From positions 72,636,643-72,700,642 of the forward strand of contig OX377202.1 in assembly GCA_947396885.1 (NCBI GenBank): DNA of 64,000 nt, given 5' to 3'. Numbering within the stretch: position 1 is the stretch's first letter; every line of letters begins with the position of its first letter. The translations under genes and the position numbers were made by a program. The notes under the pieces were generated by a model. The model was not told the origin of the DNA. It searched no databases and saw nothing but the letters and a program-made list of their open reading frames with translations. This DNA is from Heligmosomoides polygyrus polygyrus (Eukaryota; Nematoda; Chromadorea; Rhabditida; Heligmosomidae). Positions 43,985 to 54,062 of the stretch are shown in pieces.

Positions 43985-44150
43985 GTCGATCAGCGCTTTA
44001 TCTTTCACGGACGAGGCTGGTACCAATTCGCCGCCTCAGAGTGATTGAAGGCTTGGTTGGCCTGAGCGGAAAATCCGAATCAAGAGCCTGGTGTCGGGTG
44101 CACGCGACAGCAGGCACCTCCTCCGACTACGCCACACGCGCCCACCATTT
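43985..44150 (-). repeat. SINE-like dispersed repeat, family D
   Basis: Plus-strand GGTACCAATTCGCCGCC ... GGCTTGGTTGGCCTGAGCGG, reverse of the 4778 copy. It ends at a run ATTTTAATTAACTATTTTAA. Intergenic, just upstream of the second transporter. Confidence 0.5.
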
Positions 44151-44520
44151 TAATTAACTATTTTAAATAAATAAGTACATAAATTGACTAAGTGCCGTTA
44201 CAATCGCAGCTTTTGCATGGTCAATCGTGCTACATGAGCTCACACTCCAAAGCCGAAACAGGATTACGCTCGACATGCAAGGACGGAGTTGATCGACTTC
44301 GCTAATATGTATGTTCGATCGAAGAGCGTCCTGTAACATCAGAGCCGAACTGAAGTCGTCAAAAGGGCACTGATATAAGAATAACGTGGCGTATCAGCTT
44401 CCTGATTAGCCTTCTATGCATGGTGAAGGTGACTCATTACTTCCTTCACTTCTGTTGTAGCAGTTAGTTCTGCAGTTGCTCCTTTTCCATTTTCACACGA
44501 GTTCTTCGAGTGATTTTAAG

Positions 44521-47500
44521 ATGCCCGCCAAAAGTCCGTCTAACAGGAGTAGCGAAGATGGAGAAGCCGATCAAGAAAGGGACAGTGAGAACGACTCTGC
44601 GGATCCGAAGAAGCCGAGTGGTGTTCCAATTGACGAGATTGTAAGTTTCAATAATACATCTGCAATAGATGTTTTCGTTCAAAAGAATTAGTGTCTTGGT
44701 CGGCTTCAAACCTTATCTGCATAATATTTAGGACACTGGAAAGGGTCTGGCCCGTACCCTAACGCTGACAAATAGCGTTACAATGATCGTTGGCTGTATC
44801 ATAGGATCTGGAATTTTTATTAGTCCTACCGGAGTTCAGGAAGGTATGTTGACTTTTCTGACCGGAAAGCTAACCGGAACCATTGGTCACCTTTGGTGCA
44901 TGCTGGCGTTTGAACGAACACCGAACTAATTGCGTCAGAATGTGAAGGCAGGTTCAACCCGCGATCCAAATCACAACCGATCATTCTATCTTACTATGTA
45001 TAGAAGAGCTAGCGGTTGTCTGTTCGTCCGTCTGCCCGTCTGGAGTGGAGCTATGGCCGCTAAAATCAGATCGGAATAGATCTTTTTGCGTCGGGGCGCC
45101 ACGGAAAACTGCTTTCGTCGCTCAGGACAGACGGATTCTGCGCTCTTGGAGCACTGAGTTAGGTTAGGGAAGGGACTCCAGGGTGGGTGTGATCCAAGCT
45201 GCTCGTGTGGAAACTGCTTTCATCGCTCGGGGGGAGTCCACAGCTGGATTCTGCGCTCATCGAGCGCAGAATCAGGCTAGGGAAGAGGCTTCAGGGTGGG
45301 TGCCATCCAAGTTGCTCGTGTGGAGACTGATTTCGTCGCTCAGGGGGAAGTCGGCAGCCGGGTTCTGCGGAAGCATACAGCTGGAAAATGGGCAGAAAAC
45401 GCATGAAAATTGTGTAGACGTCAAAATCCCTGGACCTCATCCAGCCAGTTGAATAAAATGCAAAAACGCCACAAAGCATAGGAACCGAACCTCCGACCTC
45501 CAAGGCTGAACCCGCCCTTCTACTCACTGCGTCACGACCCGTCTGCCAGCCATGCCACTGCGGGCACACAAGAAACCAAGGCGCATCGATCGAATGCCAA
45601 CGTCGGCGCTGACGCAGCTCACGTGTGCATTCGCGTCGAACAAGTGTTCGCCTGCATCATTTGTGCCCTTATACGCCTGCGTCTATTCCGATCTGATTCT
45701 AGAGGTTTTAGCAATTCCGGTCCGTCTGCCCTTCCGTCTGTCCATCTGGCCATTCATAGACGTAACTGCCATCCGAGTTCAGACTTGGTATCACCAACGT
45801 CGTGTCGAGAGCGTCAGAAGACGTGCCACCGACTTTATGCAAAGGACGTCCGGTTTCAGGAATCATGTCATCGACGTCGCTCAACAGGGGTCTGGATTCG
45901 GAGGACATGTCACCGACGTCACGTAACAGATGCCCGGCTTCATAAGACGTCTCAACGACGCCCTGCAAAGGGCATCCGTATTCATATATATTGGGGGCCA
46001 CTAGAGCTCTTGAACGTCTTTAACCAAATGATGTGACACAAATGTTCGTAGGCCGGCCTGTCACTAGGGCCTGTCGCCTGCATTCGAATTATTTTGGTGA
46101 TCTAATGGTCACGTGGAAGCAACGAAAGACGGCTACAGCTGTCATGGTGGTTTTGGATATCGGTCGCGCAACGCCGATGGTGAGCGTATACTTGAGTATG
46201 CAGACTCACATGACCTCACCATCGTGAATACCAAATTTCGAAAGCGTGACTCCCACCTCATCTCGTTTTATAGCGGGAATGCTAAAACGCAGATTGACTA
46301 TGTCCTTGTTAGGCGTCGCGACCAAGGCCTTGTCACAGACGCGAAGACCGTGTCGTATGAGACGGTTGCCACGCAACACCGTTCACTGATCTGCTCGCTG
46401 AAGATCACACCTTCGAGGTGTAAACATGCCCAGCGATGTGGGTCGGCCAGAATCAGATGGTGGCGACTGAAAGAGAAGGAAGCGGCAGTTATTTCTCGCA
46501 TTAGGTTGCCGACGGTGACAACTGTCGACGAAACCTAGAAGGATGCTACCGATGCGATAACCCGGGCTGCACGCTTCGAACTTGGCACAACGAAGCCTGG
46601 ACGACGCTCGGTCGACAAGCAGGCATAGCTGTGGACTGACGATGTTAGAGAGAAAGTCCGAGAAAAGAAACAGCTCCATCACGTATTCATCGGCGAGCGA
46701 AAAACTGGAAACGCGCGATGGTGAGCGTTATCTTTACCGACTTGCGAAAGCTCGCTGTCGCCAAGCCGAAGACATCGAGAAGTTCTTTGGCATTAACGAC
46801 GACAACGGACCTCTTTTGATGGATCGTAAGAGGGCTGTGAAGCGATGGCACGACTACTTCGAGGAAATCTCGAATGTTGAATTTGACTATCCTGCTATTC
46901 CTTTTGCACCTCCTATATACGGTCCCATTCAGAAGATCACACTGAGCGAAACCGAAGCAGCTCTGAAGAAGATGAAGTCAAGCAAAGCCACTGGTCCCGA
47001 TGACCTGCTAGCTGACCTGTGTAAGTCGAAGGGCTGGTGCCCTGCTGACTGGCTGACTGAGTTTTTCAATCAGGTTGTCGCTGAGAAGAAAGTGCCTGAG
47101 GGTTGGCAGCAAAGCACGACTATTCCGATTTTGAAGAAGAAGGGCAGTCCTGCAGACTGTGCTAATTGCCGTCCAATTCGCTTTCTTTCGCACATCATGA
47201 AAATCTTTGAGCGAATTGTCGATGGACGTATCCGGGATGTCGCCCAGCTCTCCATAAATCAGTGTGGTTTCGTCTCTGGCTGTGGCGCTGTTGATGCTAT
47301 TCACGCTGTTCGTCTTTTGCTAGAGAAGCACCGCGGGAAACAGAAACCGGTGCATTTTGCCTTCCTGGACTTGGAGAAGGCCTTCGGCCGCGTTCCGCGA
47401 GATGTTCTATGGTATGCGTTGCGAGAACATGGTGTTCCTGAAGAGCTTATTGAGTGGGTGCGCATTCTGTACTCTTGCCCAAGGAGTCGAGTGCGAGCGC

Positions 47501-50500
47501 CAGCGGGCACCTCGACGGAATTTTCCATCTCTGTAGGGGTGCGTCAGGGATCTGCGCTATCCCCACTACTCTTCGTCGTCGTGATGGATGCAATATCACG
47601 AGATCTCCAAATGGAGGCACCTTGGACGTTGCTGTATGCTGATGACGTCATGCTTGCATGTGAAGATAAAACCGAACTCGAGGGACAGGCACAGGCGTGG
47701 TGCGATCGCTTGGCATTGTTCGGACTGAAGCTAAACGTCAAAAAGACGGAGTACTTGACGACTGATGTGAGTGAGCACGGATCTATTAAGATCAATGGCA
47801 CTGCGCTAGTACGAACGACAAACTTCAAGTATCTTGGATCTGCAATTGCGTCTGATGGTAGTCTGACGTTCGAGGTGAACTCGCGCGTGAGTGCAGCCTG
47901 GTCCAAATGGCGCTCGCTGACTGGGGTGCTTTGCGACAGGACAATAGCTGAGCACCTCAAATCGAAGGTTTATAGAACAGTTGTCCGCCCAGTAGCGACG
48001 TACGGTGCTGAATGCTGGCCCGTGACAAAGGAAATTGAGAGCCGCCTCAGTAATGGAAACGAAAATGCTACGGTGGACGGCTGGAGTTACGCGTTTGGAC
48101 CGCGTTCGCAACGACACCATACGGCGGAGAGTCGTTGGATACACCGCCCCCAGAAAGGGACGGGGGAGGGGCGCGCTGAGGACAAGATGTCCGGGCCTTC
48201 ACATGGAGGCGTCGCATTTCTAATCACTTCCCTGCCCTGCAGGTCTATCCTGAACTGATTTCGTTCTTGAGACAGGAGTGAGAATCTTGCACCATATTTG
48301 GAGAAAAAGAGTTTTCGGCTGCAGCGCCAAGGTTTTCTTCAGGTCCCGTCACATTACTCAGTACTAAGGCGTCGTCCGCATTTTCAGACTAGTACAGCAA
48401 CATCTTCAGAGTTGACAACATCTGGAAAATGACTTCAGAGCTCCCCGCGATCGCTTCCCAATCGCCTGCTGTCAGCTATTAGGTTTCTGAATGACGTCAC
48501 GCCAAAGAAGGACGGTTTGGCGCGCAGCAAACTTGTCCAAATAGGGCGACGCAGGCAGGGCGGGAAGGAGGTGGGCGGCGGGCAGCCCGGTGTACCGAAC
48601 GAGTGCCCCCGACACCATACGACAGAAGTTCGGTGTCGCCCCGATAGCCGAGGAGCTGCGCGAAGCTCGTCTTCGATGGTACGGTCCTCCGCGCTAACGA
48701 CGACACCGTCCGTAAGATTGGCCTGAATCTTGAGGTCCCTGGAAAGCAGCCCAGGGGACGCCCGAAGCAACGTTGGCTAGATACGTTGCACTTGGACTTA
48801 AAGATGGCTGGTGTGCACCCTGATCAAGCATTTGATCGGGAGAACTGGCGTCATCACACCAGAAAAGTGGACTCCGCCACCAAGCGGGGCAGACGCTAAT
48901 GAAAATGATGATGATGGTAGCCACTGAAGAGGAGACCAGTAAGCGGGGGAGCACTAAAGGTGGGATCAGAGGGGGAAGGGACCAGTAAAGGGAGCACCAG
49001 TAATGGATGACCAATGACGAGAGGGGGTCCAGTGAAGGATGGATCGGTAAATGGGGACCAATAAAGGGTGACCAGTGAAGGGGGACCGGTAAAGGTGGGA
49101 CCAGTAAAGGGGGAGCAGTGAGGGGGGGGGGGAGGTCTGGTCCAGTGAGGGATGGATCGGTAAATGGGGACCAGTAAAGGTAAACCAGTAGTGGGGACCA
49201 GTGAAGGGGGAGGGTCATCAAGTGAAAGGAAATCAGTAATGGGGGACCACTGAAGGTGGGACCAGTAAAGGAAGGGGGGGGGGCAGTCCAGTAAAGAGGG
49301 GAATTGTAATGAGGAATCAGTGGTCCAGTGAAGGGTGGACCGGTAAATGGTAGACCGTCAAACCGTGAACCAATAAAGGGGAACTAGTAAAGGGGAAGGG
49401 TCCAGTGAAGAGGAAGCGGTAGGGAAAGTGGTGTTGTGGCGTTCTACCTCCGCCCTTCAAACAGAGGCGTGGCAAATGTCTGCGGCTCCACTATCTCGTG
49501 AGGCAGCCACTGGGCTCTAGAGCGAGCCCAGGGGGTTGGGAGTGGGCGGGCCGGGGGACAAGGGGTAGAACGCTCGACCCCCGGGAACGGGTACTTCGCG
49601 AAGTAAATCGACCGCATCATTTGGGTGAACGGCGGCGGCCCCATATGCATTCGCCATGGAGCACAAAACTGTCCATCCAAGCAGCTCGTGTGGAACCTGC
49701 TTTCGTCGCTTAGGGGAAGTCTGCGGCTGAGTTCTCTAGAACGGTGTTCCCAAACTAATAAGGTGCGATTGCGGGACAAATTTTAAGCATGGTGAGCAAA
49801 TCATAGCTATGATGTGCTAAAGAAATGAATCCACAGTCCAGTCGTTAATGACGTATTGTGCTACGGAAAGAATAAAGTGGATCTTCAATCCCCGGCCTCA
49901 CCTTGGATGGGAGGTGTGTGGGAACGTCTAGTGGGACTAGTGAAAAAGGCGCTCAAAAGTCCATCGGGCGCAAACAACTACTTTTTCGAGATGGACACTG
50001 TCATCAGTGGCTGCAGAGAGAGAGAGAAAGAGAGAAAAAAGAGAAAGAGAGGGAGAGAGCGTAATAAGTGTACAAACATATTTCACAACACGCTTGCTTC
50101 ACTTATTTTGTTAACGGTAATTGTTTCGGGCACATTTTCGACTTCGTTCACGCTGAGGGCACGATTCGTTGCCTGCAGCACCCCTCCCCAACTTTTAAAA
50201 ACACCAAAGCGCAACACTATTCTCGTGAGTGCCAAGGCAAAAAGCCGTTATCGGTAGGTTGTGTGTAGGTGGAAGTAAATGAGGTGATGGTGATAGGGGC
50301 AGGTTCACAGGAGTGAGGGGGCTATTTGGTGCTGATCACTAATTTGGCATCAGTTTCTGGCCTCCTTCGTGTTAGGACAGAAAATTTCTACGTACAGCAC
50401 ATTTTGATCTGCAGACACCTCAACAGAGCGAATAATAGTTGCTACACTGCGATTACTGACGTATATGTTTTTTTGCTGGACTTGAGAAGGCTGCAAACGC

Positions 50501-50980
50501 TGCTGTTCAGTGCATGTCCTGGGAACAAATCACGCAGTCTTTCGCTGACGTTTGCTAATTATTGCAATGGTATTACCACGGAAATCAGGATTTAAGATAC
50601 CAGTAAAGAGAGAAGAGAGATAGAGATCTAAGACGTTTCAAATTGTCCTATAACTGAAGGAACGCATACCAGCGTTAAGTCCTTCCATGTAGAAAAGCCA
50701 TAACAAGACTTAAATGTATTGGTGATTTATAATATAGGACTTCTTACCAGGCGCGGCAGCTATAAAAAAGACGACACAATTATTTTCCAGGTGCTGGCTC
50801 TGTGGGGTCTTCGATTTTGGTCTGGCTTTTCTGTGGAATATGGTGTACCCTAGGTGCCTACTGCTATTCAGAACTAGGCACATTGATCACCAAATCCGGA
50901 GGCGACTACGCCTATGTTATGGAAGCCTTTGGACCCTTCTTTGCTTTTATCCGTTTGTGGATAGAAAGTATAGTAGTCAG
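44521..50980 (+). CDS. SLC7/LAT-type amino-acid transporter, first three exons (3' partial)
   Basis: N-terminal part of an L-type amino-acid transporter light chain. Exons: 44521-44640, 44732-44843, 50791-50980; phases 0, 1, 2 match. A 40-residue acidic cytosolic N-terminus (MPAKSPSNRSSEDGEADQ...) is followed by TM1 with the family's substrate-site loop (MIVGCIIGSGIFISPTGV), TM2 (SSILVWLFCGIWCTLGAY, then CYSELGTLITKSGGDYAYV, the SELGT..SGG.Y motif of LATs) and TM3 (FGPFFAFIRLWIESIVVR). The start ATG follows GATTTTAAG, a possible trans-splice acceptor. Intron 2 (44844-50790) holds minisatellites, an RTE and a BEL/Pao scrap. The donor at 50981 leads into an intron that runs out of the window, because no further exon was found to 64000. 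Tandem paralogue of the gene ending at 20374. Confidence 0.85.
45106..45375. repeat. Tandem repeat of about 105-113 bp, 2.5 copies
   Basis: Units start AAACTGCTTTCGTCGCTC at 45106 and 45211 and AGACTGATTTCGTCGCTC at 45324, each ending AAGCTGCTCGTGTGG or similar. Another unit lies at 49683-49740. The last unit is fused to a minus-strand SINE C copy. Confidence 0.6.
45370..45555 (-). repeat. tRNA-headed SINE C, diverged copy
   Basis: On the minus strand: CGTGACGCAGTGAGTAGAAG (A-box-like), GGAGGTTCGGTTCCTATGC (B-box), TTCAACTGGCTGG and TTTTCTGCCCATTTTCCAG, as in the two MTRR intron copies. Confidence 0.55.
45815..45985 (+). repeat. 42-bp minisatellite, about four units
   Basis: Units of 42-45 bp with the core ATGTCACCGACGTC and CCGG(T/A)TTCA. 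Because 42 is a multiple of three the frame stays open and gives a repeated RTCHRRHVTDARLHK-like peptide, but there is no other sign of coding. Confidence 0.6.
46113..48140 (+). pseudogene. RTE endonuclease/reverse transcriptase, broken
   Basis: Endonuclease part: KDGYSCHGGFGYRSRNADGE, FYSGNAKTQIDYVLV and VATQHRSLIC, stopped at 46538. After a short deletion the RT frame (about 46690-48060) shows GPDDLLADLCKSK, TTIPILKKKGSPADCANCRP, FLDLEKAFGRVPRDV, ISVGVRQGSALSPLLFVVV, LLYADDVMLACED (intact catalytic box) and YLGSAIASDGS. A shift at about 48045 breaks it shortly before the secondary insertion. Confidence 0.8.
48124..48609. mobile_element. 486-bp non-autonomous DNA transposon inside the RTE
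   Basis: The 12 bases CGACACCATACG occur immediately before (48112-48123) and after (48610-48621), and the RTE reading resumes after it (ACGACAGAAGTTCGG), so the insertion is clear-cut. The ends are imperfect inverted repeats (GCGGAGAGTCGTTGGATACA against GGGGCACTCGTTCGGTACAC). The long duplication suits a MULE-type element, but the class is not certain. No coding frame. Confidence 0.75.
48935..49430 (+). repeat. GGGACCAGTAAAGG minisatellite
   Basis: About 500 bp of variant units such as GGGGACCAGTAAAGG and GGTCCAGTGAAGGG, with G-runs on the plus strand. A higher-order repeat (GGATCGGTAAATGGGGACCA) appears at 49041 and 49152. Confidence 0.7.
49860..49990 (+). pseudogene. BEL/Pao retrotransposon integrase fragment
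   Basis: The frame reads SPASPWMGGVWERLVGLVKK, the conserved P-x-S/A-P-W-x-G-G-x-W/Y-E-R-L-V motif near the end of BEL/Pao integrases. An upstream K-W-I in another frame suggests a one-base shift. Nothing else of the element (gag, protease, LTRs) was found nearby. Confidence 0.7.
50016..50065 (+). repeat. AG-rich microsatellite
   Basis: Near-pure (GAGA)n/(GAAA)n run directly after the integrase fragment. Confidence 0.7.
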
Positions 50981-51229
50981 GTAGGTTTGCAAAAGCAACA
51001 CATGCATATGAGTGTTTTTGAAACCTATTCCATCTATTGCATTCGGCGGTGATGATCGTTCCTCTGCGTGATACCACTTACTTTTGCGAACACGGACAAT
51101 CGAATGCAAGCGACATGCCCTAGTGACAAGCCGGTTTAGGACATTCTGTTTTACATCATATGACGATTCCGAGCTCTCGAGATAATGCTAGTCTACGTTA
51201 GCCAACGAGCACCCAGTAAGCCGGGCCAG

Positions 51230-52104
51230 TTGAAAAGTATAACATCCCTGATAGGAGGACGGTATTGGGGACGTCCAAAAGTCTCGCAGCGCAGGCAAGA
51301 CCGTAGTATCTACGTTAAATTTGAGCTGCTGGTGCTAGTTGGTAGAAGCACTCGAGCGGAGAAAGATAGATTTCTGTGCGGTGCAGAAGACGAGGTGGTC
51401 CTGCTGCAAGTCGAGGGACATTGACCGCGTCTTTAAGGTCGTTTTATGCGGCAGTCCCAGAACCACCAATGGCGTCGGTATGATCGTCTCCAGACGTTTC
51501 CGTGACGCGATTGTAACCGTAGAACGTTTCGATGACCGCTTGATGAAGAATGTGTCGCCGTATAAGAGCGTCGATGTCAATTCTTTCATGCGTATGCTCT
51601 GCAGCGCAAGTGCGGCCAGAAGATGTGATTGTTGGGCAGGTGATCTTAATGGCCACATTAAGCAACGTAGAACGGTTAAACTATTATGACAGTTTTGGCA
51701 CAACACCGACTGGTAGCGTATCCTTGAGTATACAAATTAACGCGTCCTCATCACAGTGAAGGCCAAATTTCAGAAGCGTGAATCCCACCGCTTCTCGTTT
51801 TATATCGGGGATGCCAAAACGCATACTATGACTTTGTCGTTGTTAGGCGTCGCGAGCAAGGCCTTGTCCAGGCAAGAAGACCTTACTATAGAGATAGCTG
51901 CTACGCAACATCGTCCGCTCATCTGCTCACAGAAGATCACATCTCCGAAGTGTCATCATGTCGCTAGAATCAAATGGTGGCGATTTAAGGAAAAAGAACT
52001 AGCTGGTTTTTCTCGAATTCGGTGGCCGATGGCAACAACCGTCGACGAAACTTGGATGAATGCTACCGATGCGATAACTCGGACTGCATGCTTCGAGCTT
52101 GGCA
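51230..52104 (+). pseudogene. RTE endonuclease fragment, left piece of a split copy
   Basis: Contains LVEALERRKIDFCAVQKTRWS, written LVEALERRKIDFCAV then QKTRWS, also GVGMIVSRRFRDAIVTVERF, GDLNGH and ATQHRPLICSQ in drifting frames. It breaks off at CTTCGAGCTTGGCAC (about 52090-52104). The continuation (ACAACGGAGCCTGGACAG...GTGGACTGACGAT) is found at 58143-58205, so about 6 kb was inserted here. Confidence 0.75.
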
Positions 52105-52119
52105 CTATACTTGTGCTTG

Positions 52120-52420
52120 AATAATCGAATTCGAATAACTATTCGAATAATTTATTCAAATTCGATTTTCGATTATTTGATTATTCGAGTTTCTCAATTT
52201 CGAATAATTATGCGAATTCGATTATTCGACTTTCGCAAATTCGAACAATTATTCGAATTCGATTATTCGAGTTTTGCAAATTCGAATAATTATTCGAATT
52301 CGAATATTCGAGATTCGCAATTTCGAATAATTAATCGAATTCGATTATTTGTGGTTCCAAAATTCGGATAATTTTTCGAATTCCGTTATTCGATGTTCGA
52401 AAATCCGAATAATATTCAAA
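52120..52420. repeat. ATTCGAATAATCGAATTCG array
   Basis: About nine irregular units built from GAATAATTATTCGAATTCGA, each able to fold back on itself. It matches the right-end array at 57775 in word content but not in unit order. Confidence 0.7.
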
Positions 52421-52429
52421 TTTCGAAAA

Positions 52430-53100
52430 CGTGGTTGTTTCGAATGTGGCATAATGATGATTTTTGTAAGCGACGTTCATCCCGGTGACGACTGTTTTCG
52501 ATAGCACACTGTCAAGGAGCTCACCGTTACGAACACACATTCAATGTCCTACTATACATAGAAGGCGTACGCGTGCGTGTTTCCATCATCCATCACAACT
52601 GGCGTGGGGGCATGACGTGTTGGTGATACTGTCCGCAGTTGATGGCGATTGATTGCTGTCCTAAACTTCAGCCCTTGGGGTAGTCGATCCCGCTGAACAC
52701 AAATCTAAAGTTCGTTTTTGAAATTATCGGTTGAAGTTGATCGAGCTACCAGACTCCAAGTTCGACGTTCTTGAAACCTGGGCGTTTTCCAATAATTTGT
52801 TTTTCTTCTGTGCCAACAAGGTTTGTTATAGAGTTATTTATTTCTTTCTATTCTACTAGCTCGTTTCTACTAGCTCGTCCTTCTCAAGGCCTGAAAGAAG
52901 TTCGAAACTTCTTCATCCGCGAAGCCACTTAGGTCAGAAACACGTGTTCCCCTTCCCCTTGCACAGTATCAACTAGTCCTAGGAAATCCAGGCAGAGAAC
53001 CCAATTCTAATGAGCTAACTCACCGATGTTCCGCCAGCGCAGGCAGACCGGCTCAGCTGACCACCATGGAGCAAGTGAGAAGCACTGGGGCGGTCAATTA
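52430..53100. other. No gene or known repeat recognised
   Basis: Mixed-composition sequence between the left array and the Penelope-like fragment. Possibly 5' sequence of that element or of the host insertion. No open frame of note. Confidence 0.35.
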
Positions 53101-53154
53101 TACTGCACAGTACGCCGGAGGTCAAAAATGCACATAGTAGTGTACGCGAAGCTC

Positions 53155-53605
53155 TCACAGCTCGCACAATGGAATAAAAGGCAAGGAATCACTTGTAATT
53201 GAGATGTACTCGTTTCTGTTGTTCACGGATGGATTTCTTCCACGAAGCCATAAAGCCTCGAGAGCCTTTCTGGGGCCAATTTCGTGCTCACCATACAGTA
53301 CTGTGCACCTTACGTCAAAGCCAGCACCGAAGTGGGCTTCCCTTCGGTGCTTCCCAAGCATGGTTACTAAGCTTTGCCTTCTCTTACCAGCAAGGTGTTC
53401 CTTAACGCGAATGGCTAACACCCTTCCGGTTTCTCCGACATAGAGATCGCCGCAAGTTAAACATTCGAGCTGGTAGACAACGCCCTTTTGCGCACAGTCT
53501 CCTCTCCTTCCGTATGGACAAATCATGCAGTGAGACATAACACAAGCGCGGTCATAGAGCCGACTGCGAACTAGCTGTCGTTTGATGTTATCTCTCGGGA
53601 TGTTG
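53155..53605 (-). pseudogene. Penelope-like element GIY-YIG endonuclease domain
   Basis: The C-terminal nicking domain of a Penelope-like retroelement. The frame from 53538 starts at a Met, but coding similarity begins earlier (DAILANIPRDNIKRQLVRSR). Visible: the Cys motif MICPYGRRGDC, the GVVYQLECLTCGDLYVGETGR core of the GIY-YIG fold (here as VVYQLECLTCG, then DLYVGETGR), RVKEHLAGKRR, and RKALEALWLRGRNPSVNNR with the late Glu and Asn. The domain is complete to its stop at 53155. The reverse transcriptase is missing, cut at a hairpin at 53606-53652. Confidence 0.75.
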
Positions 53606-54062
53606 GCCAGTATAGCATCCTCATCATGAGAGGATGAGGATGTTATACTGGCAAGATATCAGATTTTTTTGCAGGAAAAAAATTCTCATGTCTTGCCATC
53701 TTAACGAGTAATGTAAACGGTTCTTAGAAGATATTGATTATCTCCATTATTTGCATTTATTAAAAGAATTCTATTTTTATTTTGTCTCTGGCGAATGTTG
53801 TCGCTGAACATATTTTACTACACAGCGCGCTTTTGAAGTTAATGAGCCATATCAAACGAATTTGGCTAACACAAAAATCTCATCGTCCTTATTAATACAC
53901 CCCGGTGCAAAATTTTGGGTTCACCCTAAATTTGTCCATTAGTACCCGAAGAATTCGCTGCTTAGGATCAGCGATGCTACCGTCGTATTCCTCACTATTG
54001 AAAACCTCTATAGAAGAATTCAAAGCAGGTTGTCTTATCAGTGCAGGATACTACGAACTTTT

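Larger units (their letters stand above)
46009..48913 (+). mobile_element. RTE copy with 5' inversion, inside transporter intron 2
   Basis: The first part (46009-46095) matches the RTE 5' region but in the opposite direction (compare 27297-27360). From about 46110 the element runs forward from the middle of the endonuclease to the RT end, finishing at a (ATG)n-like tail near 48905. This is the signature of 5' inversion during target-primed reverse transcription. It contains a secondary insertion at 48124-48609. Confidence 0.75.
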
